From Gammaproteobacteria bacterium (GTDB lineage: Bacteria; Pseudomonadota; Gammaproteobacteria; Pseudomonadales; Pseudohongiellaceae), in assembly GCA_012960305.1 (NCBI GenBank), contig DUBM01000001.1, positions 62,001 through 126,000 of the forward strand: a DNA stretch of 64,000 nt, given 5' to 3'. The position numbers and the translations under genes were made by a program. Below the pieces are notes generated by a model that was not told the origin of the DNA, did no database searches, and saw only the letters and a list, made by a program, of their open reading frames with translations. The number at the start of each line of letters is the position of its first letter. Position 1 is the stretch's first letter. Positions 1 through 8,122 of the stretch are shown here, in pieces.

Positions 1-139
1 CGACCTTTAGAGTCTGTAGCAGGGCCCGGGCAATATTCACTTTTTCATTCACTGAAAAAGAGACACCTTGTGTTTGTTCGCCGTCGCGTAATGTCGTATC
101 CATTAGGCTTATATGGCGAGCTTGTTGAACAGCACTCAT
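1..139 (-). CDS. LeuA/CimA-family acyltransferase (2-isopropylmalate or citramalate synthase type), N-terminus only
   Basis: Only the first 46 codons are in the window; the gene continues past the left edge. After a short leader the protein reads [17 protein letters not shown], the opening of the TIM-barrel catalytic domain of the DRE-TIM metallolyase family, whose members condense acetyl-CoA with a 2-oxo acid. The Asp of DTTLRDGE is a metal ligand in this family. The [11 protein letters not shown] wording is more like the citramalate-synthase-like branch than classical LeuA, but the fragment is too short to fix the substrate. The ATG at 139 has an AGGAAA-type ribosome binding site about ten bases upstream. 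It is divergent from the pnt operon, with about 200 bases between them. Confidence 0.8.
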   Translation of the reverse strand, partial: MSAVQQARHISLMDTTLRDGEQTQGVSFSVNEKVNIARALLQTLKV

Positions 140-275
140 ACTGAGTTTCCTACTCTTGGCGGTTTATGCGGATTCCCGCAGTAAGCTGACGATTTCTGTG
201 AAGACGCCGGCGGGGAACGGATTCTAACAAGAATTACGGACTCGGATAACCCGTAAATGCAGATAATCAGGTCAT

Positions 276-303
276 TTGACCTTCTCCATGATCAATATAT
301 ACT
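276..303 (+). promoter_or_regulatory. sigma-70 promoter of the pnt operon
   Basis: TTGACC (276-281) and TATACT (298-303) are separated by 16 bases and sit about 40 bases before the pntAA start. Both hexamers are close to the sigma-70 consensus (TTGACA/TATAAT). This is a sequence match only. Confidence 0.6.
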
Positions 304-343
304 GCGCGCTCCATACGAATCTGAGTATTAGAGGTTTCTTAGT

Positions 344-1486
344 ATGCAAATAGGTATTCCCAAGGAAACTCATCCGGGAGAAAACCGGGTGCCTATCATT
401 CCCGATACTGTAAAAAAACTGTGCCATTTGGGTGCTGAAGTAGTAATCGAGGGAGGTTTGGGTTTAGGCTCGGGGTTCAAAGATAAAGAATACACTGAGG
501 CTGGAGCCAGTATTAGTCCGGACCGCACTGCGCTGTTTTGCAATTCCGATATCTTACTAAGATTACGCAAGCCCGATCTTTCAGAAGTAGCCTTGATGAA
601 ATCGGGCTGTATTCACATCAGCTATCTCGATCCATTTAACGAGCAGGAATTGGTCCAAGCCCTTAAGGAACAAGGTGTTACCTCACTTAGTATGGAGATG
701 ATTCCCCGCAGTACTCGTAGCCAGAAGATGGATGCTTTGAGCTCACAGGCCAACCTGGCAGGCTACGTGATGGTGTTACAGGCTGCAGCGCATTTGCCGC
801 GGATTTTCCCAATGATGATGACTCCGGCTGGCACGATTAAGCCCGCCAAAGTATTCATTATCGGCGCCGGCGTTGCAGGACTTCAAGCCATCGCTACAGC
901 GAAGCGCTTGGGAGCGAAAGTAACAGCTTTTGATACGCGACCTGTAGTTGCTGAACAGGTGAAAAGCCTGGGAGCTAATTTCCTTGACATCGATCTCGGT
1001 GAAACTGGCCAGACAGTGGATGGCTACGCCAAGGAATTGACCGCGGAGCAAATTCAGATGCAGCGCGAAGCCCAAAAAGCCGTGATTGCCGAATCTGATG
1101 TGTTGATCACAACCGCGCAAGTATTCGGACGCAAACCGCCAGTAATTGTCACGCGAGATATGGTTGAAGGTATGCAAACAGGATCAGTGGTAGTAGATAT
1201 GGCCGCCGAAACTGGCGGTAATGTAGAGGGTTCAGTCCCTAATGAAACAGTTCTGATCAACGGTGTCACCGTTGTAGGCAAGGGAAACCTACCTAACGAA
1301 GTCAGTCGAGACGCCAGTCAAATGTATTCGACCAATCTTTTTAATTTAATTGAGGATAACTGGGATAAAACCTCTGCTACCTTTATTATTAATTTTGAAC
1401 ACGATATTTTGCCGGGCTGCATCATTACTCATGGTGGTGAAGTAACCAATGAAACTATCAAAGAAATCCTACAAGGGAGTAATTAA
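344..1486 (+). CDS. pntAA: NAD(P) transhydrogenase subunit alpha 1 (NAD-binding domain I)
   Basis: Soluble NAD(H)-binding part of the proton-translocating transhydrogenase, which reduces NADP+ with NADH using the proton gradient. The 380-residue protein starts with IGIPKETHPGENRVP, the alanine dehydrogenase/PNT N-terminal domain, and carries a Rossmann nucleotide-binding loop (GAGVAGLQ) near residues 173-180. It stops before the membrane part, so this is the split three-gene form rather than the fused E. coli PntA. The ATG at 344 has GAGG at 331-334. The next subunit starts two bases after its stop, so the three pnt genes are one operon. The product is expected on the cytoplasmic face of the inner membrane. 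Alanine dehydrogenase is excluded by the following membrane subunits. Confidence 0.95.
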   Translation: MQIGIPKETHPGENRVPIIPDTVKKLCHLGAEVVIEGGLGLGSGFKDKEYTEAGASISPDRTALFCNSDILLRLRKPDLSEVALMKSGCIHISYLDPFNEQELVQALKEQGVTSLSMEMIPRSTRSQKMDALSSQANLAGYVMVLQAAAHLPRIFPMMMTPAGTIKPAKVFIIGAGVAGLQAIATAKRLGAKVTAFDTRPVVAEQVKSLGANFLDIDLGETGQTVDGYAKELTAEQIQMQREAQKAVIAESDVLITTAQVFGRKPPVIVTRDMVEGMQTGSVVVDMAAETGGNVEGSVPNETVLINGVTVVGKGNLPNEVSRDASQMYSTNLFNLIEDNWDKTSATFIINFEHDILPGCIITHGGEVTNETIKEILQGSN

Positions 1487-1487
1487 A

Positions 1488-1769
1488 ATGGAAGCCGTAT
1501 TCCTGACATTTATATTAATGTTGGCAATTTTTTTAGGATTTGAACTAATCAATAAAGTTCCAGCAACACTGCACACGCCTCTGATGTCTGGCGCCAATGC
1601 TATCTCGGGTATCACTATTGTCGGAGCTATCGGTTTGGCAGGCACGGGACAACAAGACGTTGCCAATTGGCTTAGTACTGCCGCAGTAGCGTTTGCATCC
1701 ATTAATGTGATCGGAGGTTATTTGGTGACTGACCGGATGTTAGCAATGTTTAAAAAGCGGGGAGACTGA
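1488..1769 (+). CDS. pntAB: NAD(P) transhydrogenase subunit alpha 2 (membrane part)
   Basis: A 93-residue membrane protein with about three hydrophobic segments and the conserved TPLMSGANAISG stretch of the transhydrogenase alpha membrane domain. It forms part of the proton channel with PntB. I chose the ATG at 1488 because it follows the pntAA stop by one base and has the ribosome binding site AAGGGAGT at 1473-1480. A longer in-frame reading from 1449 would overlap pntAA and add residues unlike the family. The length matches stand-alone PntAB proteins. Confidence 0.93.
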   Translation: MEAVFLTFILMLAIFLGFELINKVPATLHTPLMSGANAISGITIVGAIGLAGTGQQDVANWLSTAAVAFASINVIGGYLVTDRMLAMFKKRGD

Positions 1770-1771
1770 TT

Positions 1772-3133
1772 ATGGCCTCGTCGGAATTGGCTATTCAGTT
1801 AGCTTATGTTGTAGCCGCGGCTATGTTTATTTATGGCCTTAAATTGCTGGGCTCTGCCGACTCCGCGCGTCGTGGCAACATGCTGTCAGCAATTGCTATG
1901 CTGTTGGCCATAGTGTCCGCCTTGCTTGATCAAGGAATCGTGGAATATCAATGGATACTGTTAGGCTTTGTCATTGGTGGTGCTACTGGTGGTTTGGTGG
2001 CTCGACAAGTGAAGATGACCGCTATACCCGAAATGGTCGCATTGTTTAACGGTTTTGGTGGTCTGGCCAGTTTATTAGTTGGTACAGCAGCACTTAGCAC
2101 TAATCCCAGCACATTCACTCTCGTAAGTATCGTGCTCTCCATCCTTATAGGGGGCTTAACCTTTACGGGTTCATTGATTGCATATGGCAAACTCAGTGAG
2201 ACCTTAAGTAGTGGCGCAGTAATATTCCGCGGTCAACAAATAGTCAACAGCTTGCTTGTGCTAGGGATCTTTGCCAGTGCGACGATGTTTTGCCTGGAAC
2301 CAGGCAATATACAATGGCTTTTTTTAGTAGTGACTCTTTCCCTGCTCTTCGGTGTGATGGCAGTTATTCCCATTGGTGGCGCGGACATGCCCGTAGTTAT
2401 ATCTCTACTAAATTCATACTCTGGCCTGGCCGCCTGCGCTGCTGGCTTTGCCATCAATAATAATATTCTCATCGTCGCCGGTTCACTGGTTGGGGCTTCC
2501 GGCATCATTCTCACTCAGATAATGTGTAAGGCGATGAATCGATCACTCAGGAATGTTCTGTTTAGTGGCTTTGGAAGTGCCAGCGATAGTAGCTCGGAGA
2601 TTGAAGGCGAAATCAAGCCAATTTCAGTTGAAGATGGATATTACGTACTAGAAGCGGCTTCTAATGTTGCAATTATTCCCGGGTATGGCATGGCGGTTGC
2701 TCAAGCACAGCATGTCGTCAAAGAATTGAGCGAATTACTAGAGAAAAATGGTGCAGAAGTTAATTTTGGAATCCATCCTGTGGCTGGGCGTATGCCCGGA
2801 CACATGAACGTCTTGCTCGCGGAAGCGGATGTACCCTATGACCAGCTGTTAGAAATGGACGACATAAATCCTCGGATGGAAACCGTTGATGTGGCGATAG
2901 TTATTGGTGCGAATGATGTGGTAAACCCAGCTGCGCGCGATATGGAATCGTCTCCGATATATGGTATGCCAATTATCAACGTGGATCAGGCCCGCACAGT
3001 TTTTGTACTAAAGCGCTCCATGGCTTCGGGTTTTGCTGGTATTGAAAACCCTCTGTTCTACAAAGAAAACACTCGTATGTTATTCGGTGACGCCAAAGAA
3101 TCCATTGCCAGGCTAGTCCGTGAATTTAGTTAG
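1772..3133 (+). CDS. pntB: NAD(P) transhydrogenase subunit beta
   Basis: 453 residues. The N-terminal half has about eight to nine membrane helices. The C-terminal soluble NADP(H)-binding domain III starts near residue 280 and contains GYGMAVAQAQH near residue 303 and GANDVVNPAARD near residue 379, both typical of PntB. With PntAA and PntAB it makes the complete H+-transhydrogenase that supplies NADPH. It starts two bases after the pntAB stop and ends with TAG. Length and motifs look normal, so the enzyme should be functional. Confidence 0.96.
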   Translation: MASSELAIQLAYVVAAAMFIYGLKLLGSADSARRGNMLSAIAMLLAIVSALLDQGIVEYQWILLGFVIGGATGGLVARQVKMTAIPEMVALFNGFGGLASLLVGTAALSTNPSTFTLVSIVLSILIGGLTFTGSLIAYGKLSETLSSGAVIFRGQQIVNSLLVLGIFASATMFCLEPGNIQWLFLVVTLSLLFGVMAVIPIGGADMPVVISLLNSYSGLAACAAGFAINNNILIVAGSLVGASGIILTQIMCKAMNRSLRNVLFSGFGSASDSSSEIEGEIKPISVEDGYYVLEAASNVAIIPGYGMAVAQAQHVVKELSELLEKNGAEVNFGIHPVAGRMPGHMNVLLAEADVPYDQLLEMDDINPRMETVDVAIVIGANDVVNPAARDMESSPIYGMPIINVDQARTVFVLKRSMASGFAGIENPLFYKENTRMLFGDAKESIARLVREFS

Positions 3134-3178
3134 ACTCCACCAAATTCTCAGGAACAGAAGATCTATCTTTATCTAGGT

Positions 3179-3640
3179 ATGCAAACACGCGGCGGGCTTC
3201 TGCGGCGGCTTGGAGCATTACTCTACGATGGATTTCTAGTGGCAGCGATTTGGATGTTACTGGGTTTCATCATGCAGCTAATTTTCGGACCTGATACCAA
3301 CCAGTTAATTGATGGCCAAGTACAAACTAATCCGCTTATCGACAATATTCTTTTCTTACTTATGCTCGCCACTAGTAGCGGATTCTTTGTATAGTTCTGG
3401 ACCCGCAGCGGTCAAACTCTCGGCATGATTGCTTAGCGCATAAAAGCAGTGGCACTCAACAATCAGTTAATGAGTCCCGGTCAAGCCATGTCTAGATTCC
3501 TATTGGCTTGGCCGGCTTTTTTCTTACTTGGTGGCGGATATTTATGGCTCTTCTTGGATGCGAACTACGATACTCTCCATGACAAAATATCGAATACAAA
3601 AATTGTGCTTCTCTCAAAGTCACACCGCCCCTTTAATTAG
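3179..3640 (+). pseudogene. RDD-family membrane protein interrupted by two in-frame amber codons
   Basis: One continuous reading frame of 154 codons encodes an RDD-family protein. The N-terminal part has RGGLLRRLGALLYDGFLV, which carries the R..D hallmark, followed by a membrane helix. The middle is FWTRSGQTLGM and the C-terminal part has a second helix and DANYDTLHDKISNT. The frame is broken by TAG at 3392-3394 and TAG at 3434-3436. In intact relatives both places are usually tryptophan (before the FWTRSGQT block and in GMxAW), so both breaks are explained by single TGG-to-TAG changes. TAG is a normal stop for neighbouring genes such as pntB, so global recoding is not supported. The role of intact RDD proteins is poorly known; several have been linked to ion exchange. 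It overlaps the end of the next, opposite gene by four bases. Confidence 0.8.
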
Positions 3641-4747
3641 TCGAGCTCAAGACTATCCAAAAACTTAATCATTAAGCGGTTAGTTTCTGCCGGTGCCTGC
3701 TGTTGATTGCGATGCCCAACTCCCGGCAATAAAACAATGTCTTTTAGATCTTCAAAATGCCGAGCTGCTCGCTGGTTCAACTCCTCTATGCTGGCTCCTC
3801 TGTTTACAATATCCAGATCACCAGCAATAAACAGCGCTGGCTGCTGAATCTTTGCGTTAGCCAACAGCGGGGTTAACTCCCAATTGCGCGCACTATTACG
3901 ATAGTAATCTATCCCACCGGCGAATCCAGCTCTTTGAAACTGATCTACATAGTATTCAAGATCTGCCTCCGATAGCCAGTCTGGCAATTGAATCGGTTCA
4001 CCCAACCGTTTTAACCAACCTCCTGCCTTTGCTCGCAGGTCAGTTACTTCGGGTGGGTAGGTGGGAGTACCCGGCGACCTTGAGGTGTACAACCGCGCAA
4101 TCAACTTTCTAGGATCAGCATCGAATTCAGCCTCCGCTACTCCGGGTTCTTGAAAATAATCTATGTAAAAAAATCATCTTCAGGGTCTTGGCGCAATGAC
4201 CTTGAAGGCTGGTTTTGCGAACGGCCACCATAGGGTACGCTCATACCTATCACCGCCTTAAACACTTCTGGATAAAGTAGTGCTGACTGCCAAGCGATGG
4301 GCGCCCCCAATCATGACCGACGACCACAGCAGTTTCTACCTCTAATGCCGAAACAATTCCAACAACATCAGCAGTAAGTTCGAGAATATTATAATCCTCA
4401 ATGCTCTGAGGAATTTCTGATCCACCATACCCACGCATGTCCGGCACTACGACACTATAGCCTGCTGCAACTAGCACAGGAATTTGATGCCGCCAGGAAT
4501 ACCAAGACTCAGGCCAGCCATGGACCAATACAATTAATGGTCCTTCCCCAGCTTCGACGATTCGAATCTTAATGCCATTACTTTCGACACTACGCACATG
4601 ACCACCAAATTTTTCGGCCATCAGAGCAGTGGGGTCTGGCATTAGAGAATTATTAAAAAAATTATTAGAGCTCATACTACAAGTTGTTAAAAGTAGTGGT
4701 AGGAAAATGAGAATCTTCAATCGGAACCAAAGTCGGTGCTGGGGCAT
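3637..4747 (-). pseudogene. alpha/beta-hydrolase (epoxide-hydrolase-like) lipoprotein with two frameshifts
   Basis: Two pieces in different frames make one epoxide-hydrolase-type protein. The N-terminal piece (from the ATG at 4747, ribosome site GAGG) has a lipoprotein signal with lipobox LTTC, then the oxyanion segment HGWPESWYSWRHQIP and the nucleophile elbow GHDWG. Reading breaks at a run of five C on the plus strand (4304-4308) where one more base restores APIAWQSALLYPEVFK. It breaks again at a run of seven A (4167-4173) where one more base restores DDFFYIDYFQEPG. The C-terminal piece from about 4166 down to 3637 keeps the late Asp (GDLDIV) and catalytic His region (GVGH). Both lesions are single-base losses in homopolymers, so an assembly error remains possible. 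As written, the sequence cannot make an active enzyme. Confidence 0.82.
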
Positions 4748-4797
4748 AGCAATCACCTCTATCGGTAAAATCCGACATCATCGTAACAAGGCTTAAA

Positions 4798-5874
4798 TCA
4801 ACGTACTCGGTGCATAAAGTACAAGCCGAGCATTGCACATAGAAAAATAGGAGTTAAAACTGCGAGCAAGGGGTTGATTCCGTAGAGTAGGCTGGCTGGT
4901 TCCATGATCCGTTGCAGTATTGTAAATATCAGCCCAATGGCTATCGAGACGAATACACGAAAGCCCGTAGTTGCTTCGCGTAACGGCCCGAATACAAAAG
5001 AAATCGCTAGAATAACCAAAACCATACTCGCAATAGGCTGGAGTAATTTTTTCCAAAACGCCAAAAAGTATACATCACTCTCCAAACCTTCTGCTTCAAA
5101 AAATCTAGCGAACTGAAAAAGGCCGCTTATAGATTGCCGATCAGGCTCTACTAGCAGAACAGAAAGCAGCGCTGGGGGAAGGTCGACGCGCCAGTCTTCT
5201 TCAAGGTATTCCTGAGCACTGATTGAACCAGCGGAGAAATAGGTTTGTTGAATATTCGTCAATTGCCAGTAACCGTCTTCGCCCTCTTGAATATAACGGG
5301 CAGATTCGGCAAAACTACTGCTATTTATTCTACGATCAGCTGCTACCCGATAACGAGTTAGACCATATAGCAAAGCTCCTCCTGGAGCGATAGCATTAAT
5401 GTGTATATAGTCGTCACCTACTTTCCGCCAGGTACCCCGCTCATTATTAATCGCTCCATTACTACTGAGTTGAATTGCCTTATTGCTTTGAGCCATTTGC
5501 TCCAACGGTGGGGAAATATACTCACCTAAAATAAGACTCAAAATCATAATGAATAAAGTTGGTTTAAGTACAGCTATGACGATTCGCCATACTCTGATCC
5601 CGGCGGTTTGCATTACCATCAGTTCATTGTTTGATGCCAGTATCCCCAAGCCAATTAACGCCCCACCTAAGGCCGTAAAAGGTAGTAGCTCATAGATACT
5701 TGTAGGCATAGACAACAACACAAAACTTAGGGCGTTAAGCATAGAGTAGTTTTCATCCGTGTCTGCCATTTGATCTGCTAGGGTAAACACTAAATCTACT
5801 GTCGTAATCAAGGAGACAACCACCAGCATGGACATCAACACTGTATTACGTATGTGCTTATCGAGTGTATTCAT
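4798..5874 (-). CDS. lptG: LPS export ABC transporter permease LptG
   Basis: 358-residue inner-membrane permease of the LptB2FGC complex, which extracts lipopolysaccharide from the inner membrane for transport to the outer membrane. It has the YjgP/YjgQ layout: membrane helices near the N-terminus, a periplasmic beta-jellyroll domain from about residue 130 to 250, and three more helices at the C-terminus. NTLDKHIRNTVL at the start is typical of LptG. Its ATG overlaps the lptF stop by four bases (ATGA), so the two are translationally coupled, as in other gammaproteobacteria. Confidence 0.93.
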   Translation of the reverse strand: MNTLDKHIRNTVLMSMLVVVSLITTVDLVFTLADQMADTDENYSMLNALSFVLLSMPTSIYELLPFTALGGALIGLGILASNNELMVMQTAGIRVWRIVIAVLKPTLFIMILSLILGEYISPPLEQMAQSNKAIQLSSNGAINNERGTWRKVGDDYIHINAIAPGGALLYGLTRYRVAADRRINSSSFAESARYIQEGEDGYWQLTNIQQTYFSAGSISAQEYLEEDWRVDLPPALLSVLLVEPDRQSISGLFQFARFFEAEGLESDVYFLAFWKKLLQPIASMVLVILAISFVFGPLREATTGFRVFVSIAIGLIFTILQRIMEPASLLYGINPLLAVLTPIFLCAMLGLYFMHRVR

Positions 5875-7013
5875 AATGTTGAACTTTGGGTAGGTGCTAA
5901 CCTCCCTTTAGATGTCAATGCAAACATTCCGCCGATAGAGGGTAAACGAAACGCAGATATTCCAATGACAATAAATAACAGATGCACCCACCACATTCCA
6001 ATCACTGGGTTAAGCTCGCCATTAGCGATCATATCTTTCGAGAACTGCAGCAGCACAAAATAAACAGCATAGAGCAAAGCCGCGGGTACCAATTTGCTAT
6101 ATCTGCCCTGCCGAGGATCAACTTTGCTCATTGGAACAGCAATGAGCGTTATTATTGGGATCAGTAGCAGAGTCGAAATTCGCCATTGTAACTCCGCCTG
6201 ATGTTCGGGAGTTGAATACAAAAATAGCTCAGCAGTATTCAGAGACTCTTCCTCGAGAACTTGTTCGATAACTGAAGGCTCCGGGAGCAAAATGGATTGC
6301 ACATCAAACTGCCCAACAGTATATTCTAAAGTACCAGGTGTCCCTTCATATTGCAGAACGTTTTCCAAACGCATAAATCTAGCACCTGTCTCTTCATCTA
6401 CTTCTGATTCTGCTGATTCAGCAATAATTATGCGGAGACCATTTTGAGATAAATCCGAAACCTCGCCGCTAACGGCCACAAAAACATTCTGCAATTGTCT
6501 GCCCGCATCCGCACTAGCGCCTATTCGCTCAGCGTAGGTAATCCGATTTCCATCGCCAAAAGACTGAAACTGACCAGCCACTATCAAATCAATTTCCGTA
6601 AGCTGCTCCTGATTTTGTTTTAATTGTTCGGTGTTTCTTACTCCCCAAGGTGCGAGTTCTAAGCTTAACAGCGCCACAGCAAATAAAACCACACTCGCTG
6701 CCCCAAGAGTCATGCACAGAAGTCGAAATTGGCTAAATCCCGAACCCATAAGTACGACCATCTCATTGTCGGCATACATGCGACCATAAGCTAAGAGGAT
6801 GCCTAGAAACAAAGCCAAAGGAAGAATTACAAGAAGAAAATCGGGCAGCCGGTAAAGCATTAACAAAAGCAAAACATCTGAGGCTAGCTTCCCGGCTACT
6901 GCATCACCTAAATATTGAATAAATCGGCCAGTGAGAGCAACAACCAAGAGAATCAATGTGACCGCAAGCATTACCTGAAGAATTTGCTTGCTGAGATAAC
7001 GAAATATGATCAA
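5871..7013 (-). CDS. lptF: LPS export ABC transporter permease LptF
   Basis: 380-residue partner of LptG with the same two-part membrane domain and central periplasmic domain. The N-terminal IIFRYLSKQILQVMLAV matches the usual first helix of LptF. No ATG is in the right place: the first codon is TTG at 7013, with GGAG about ten bases upstream, and the next Met is 14 residues in and would cut into helix 1. The TTG start is therefore likely real. Divergent from pepA across a thioesterase gene, a common gammaproteobacterial neighbourhood. Confidence 0.93.
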   Translation of the reverse strand: MIIFRYLSKQILQVMLAVTLILLVVALTGRFIQYLGDAVAGKLASDVLLLLMLYRLPDFLLVILPLALFLGILLAYGRMYADNEMVVLMGSGFSQFRLLCMTLGAASVVLFAVALLSLELAPWGVRNTEQLKQNQEQLTEIDLIVAGQFQSFGDGNRITYAERIGASADAGRQLQNVFVAVSGEVSDLSQNGLRIIIAESAESEVDEETGARFMRLENVLQYEGTPGTLEYTVGQFDVQSILLPEPSVIEQVLEEESLNTAELFLYSTPEHQAELQWRISTLLLIPIITLIAVPMSKVDPRQGRYSKLVPAALLYAVYFVLLQFSKDMIANGELNPVIGMWWVHLLFIVIGISAFRLPSIGGMFALTSKGRLAPTQSSTL

Positions 7014-7198
7014 ATGATGATCACTCCTGATAAGCGATAGCAGTCAGTTTACTCGATTATTTGCGAATAAGTCAGCTGATAGGTTTATTAGAAGTCAATA
7101 AATAACGGATAGTTCTAAATTTAGAGAGATTTAACTGGTGAGACCTGAACAGTTGTTAGGGGAACTATTCGGAGCCAGAACTAATGCCTTCGCGGCAA

Positions 7199-7642
7199 TT
7201 AGGCAACATGGCTCTCGGGCAATGCCAGGAAATTCTTGAATGCTACTGGAACTTCAGTAATTTTATGCTTATCGAAATCAAAGAAGACAACACCCATCTT
7301 GGCGTTACAAACTACAGTCTCAGAGGCACTATTGGTAACTTGCAATCCGATATCGAATCCGTAACGATTAAATGAGCCAACACCTACATCGATCAATAAG
7401 CAATCATTAGCAAATGATTCCGACCGATAGTCAACTGCAAGATCGGTGACCACCATTCCCAGACCATAAATATTCCCCTCGCTAAAACCCAAACTAGCTA
7501 GAAATTGCAATCGAGCTTCGTGAAGAATATTCACCATAGCAATACTGTCGAGATGCTTCGCATAGTTAATGTCACTGATACCAACACTTCGCTCCATGCT
7601 AAACAGAAATTTTTCAGGTGAAGATATTTTTATCCGCGGCAT
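7199..7642 (-). CDS. acyl-CoA thioesterase, 4HBT hotdog-fold family
   Basis: 147 residues with the 4-hydroxybenzoyl-CoA thioesterase (hotdog) pattern: an N-terminal strand, then ISDINYAKHLDSIAMVNILHEAR, where the loop and long central helix carry the active site of the YbgC-like group, and a final strand set with MGVVFFDFDKHKITEVP. It is likely to hydrolyse acyl-CoA thioesters; the substrate is unknown. It is transcribed away from pepA and has its own upstream region. Nothing about it looks damaged. Confidence 0.8.
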   Translation of the reverse strand: MPRIKISSPEKFLFSMERSVGISDINYAKHLDSIAMVNILHEARLQFLASLGFSEGNIYGLGMVVTDLAVDYRSESFANDCLLIDVGVGSFNRYGFDIGLQVTNSASETVVCNAKMGVVFFDFDKHKITEVPVAFKNFLALPESHVA

Positions 7643-8122
7643 AGTGACTCCAAATCAATTCCACTGCTTTTCAATACACTCTGACAATGGAATCTCCAAT
7701 TGGTTCAACGGAGTCCCTTCGATACGTTCATCGGAAACCCGCAGGCGGTAATTTAATTTTCTATTTGTAAATTGTGAATTCTCATACACGCCGATGGGGA
7801 AAACACAGACTACCCCAACTTCAAGGGCTGCGGAGGCTGCCAGAATTTAATACTTAGCCATCAATCAAAATTTGGTTAAAATTTAATCAACTTTCTCCTA
7901 GCTCTATGGCTTATGTTGTGACAAAGATAGCGCAGATTAGCTGGCTTATTTTTCAACCTCTAACTGACTAATTCGAGTTATCTTTCCCACAGTCAGGCTT
8001 AATTGCATAACTATCTGAATAGCTTTAGGATTATTGATCAAAGGGCAACCCGATTTTTACCTAATACCAATTTCAACTTACTAACAAGTTAATCGCTCAA
8101 AGCTTAGGAGCCAATTGTTCCC
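7643..8122. other. 480-base intergenic region between divergent thioesterase and pepA genes
   Basis: AT-rich and without a convincing gene. It must hold both divergent promoters. The only clear structure is the 19-base near-palindrome at 7872-7890. Confidence 0.6.
7872..7890. promoter_or_regulatory. near-perfect palindrome, possible operator
   Basis: TTGGTTAAAATTTAATCAA reads almost identically on both strands, with one mismatched pair. It lies about 230 bases before both adjacent starts. It could be a repressor site or chance in AT-rich DNA. Confidence 0.25.

Noticed and set aside
344..1486. Alanine dehydrogenase instead of PntAA
   Set aside because: The next two genes are the membrane subunits of transhydrogenase in the usual order.
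3179..3640. Stop-codon recoding (TAG read as Trp) across the genome
   Set aside because: Other genes here end at TAG at the expected length (pntB, pepA, BASS, the TPR gene), and no other gene has an internal TAG at a conserved site.
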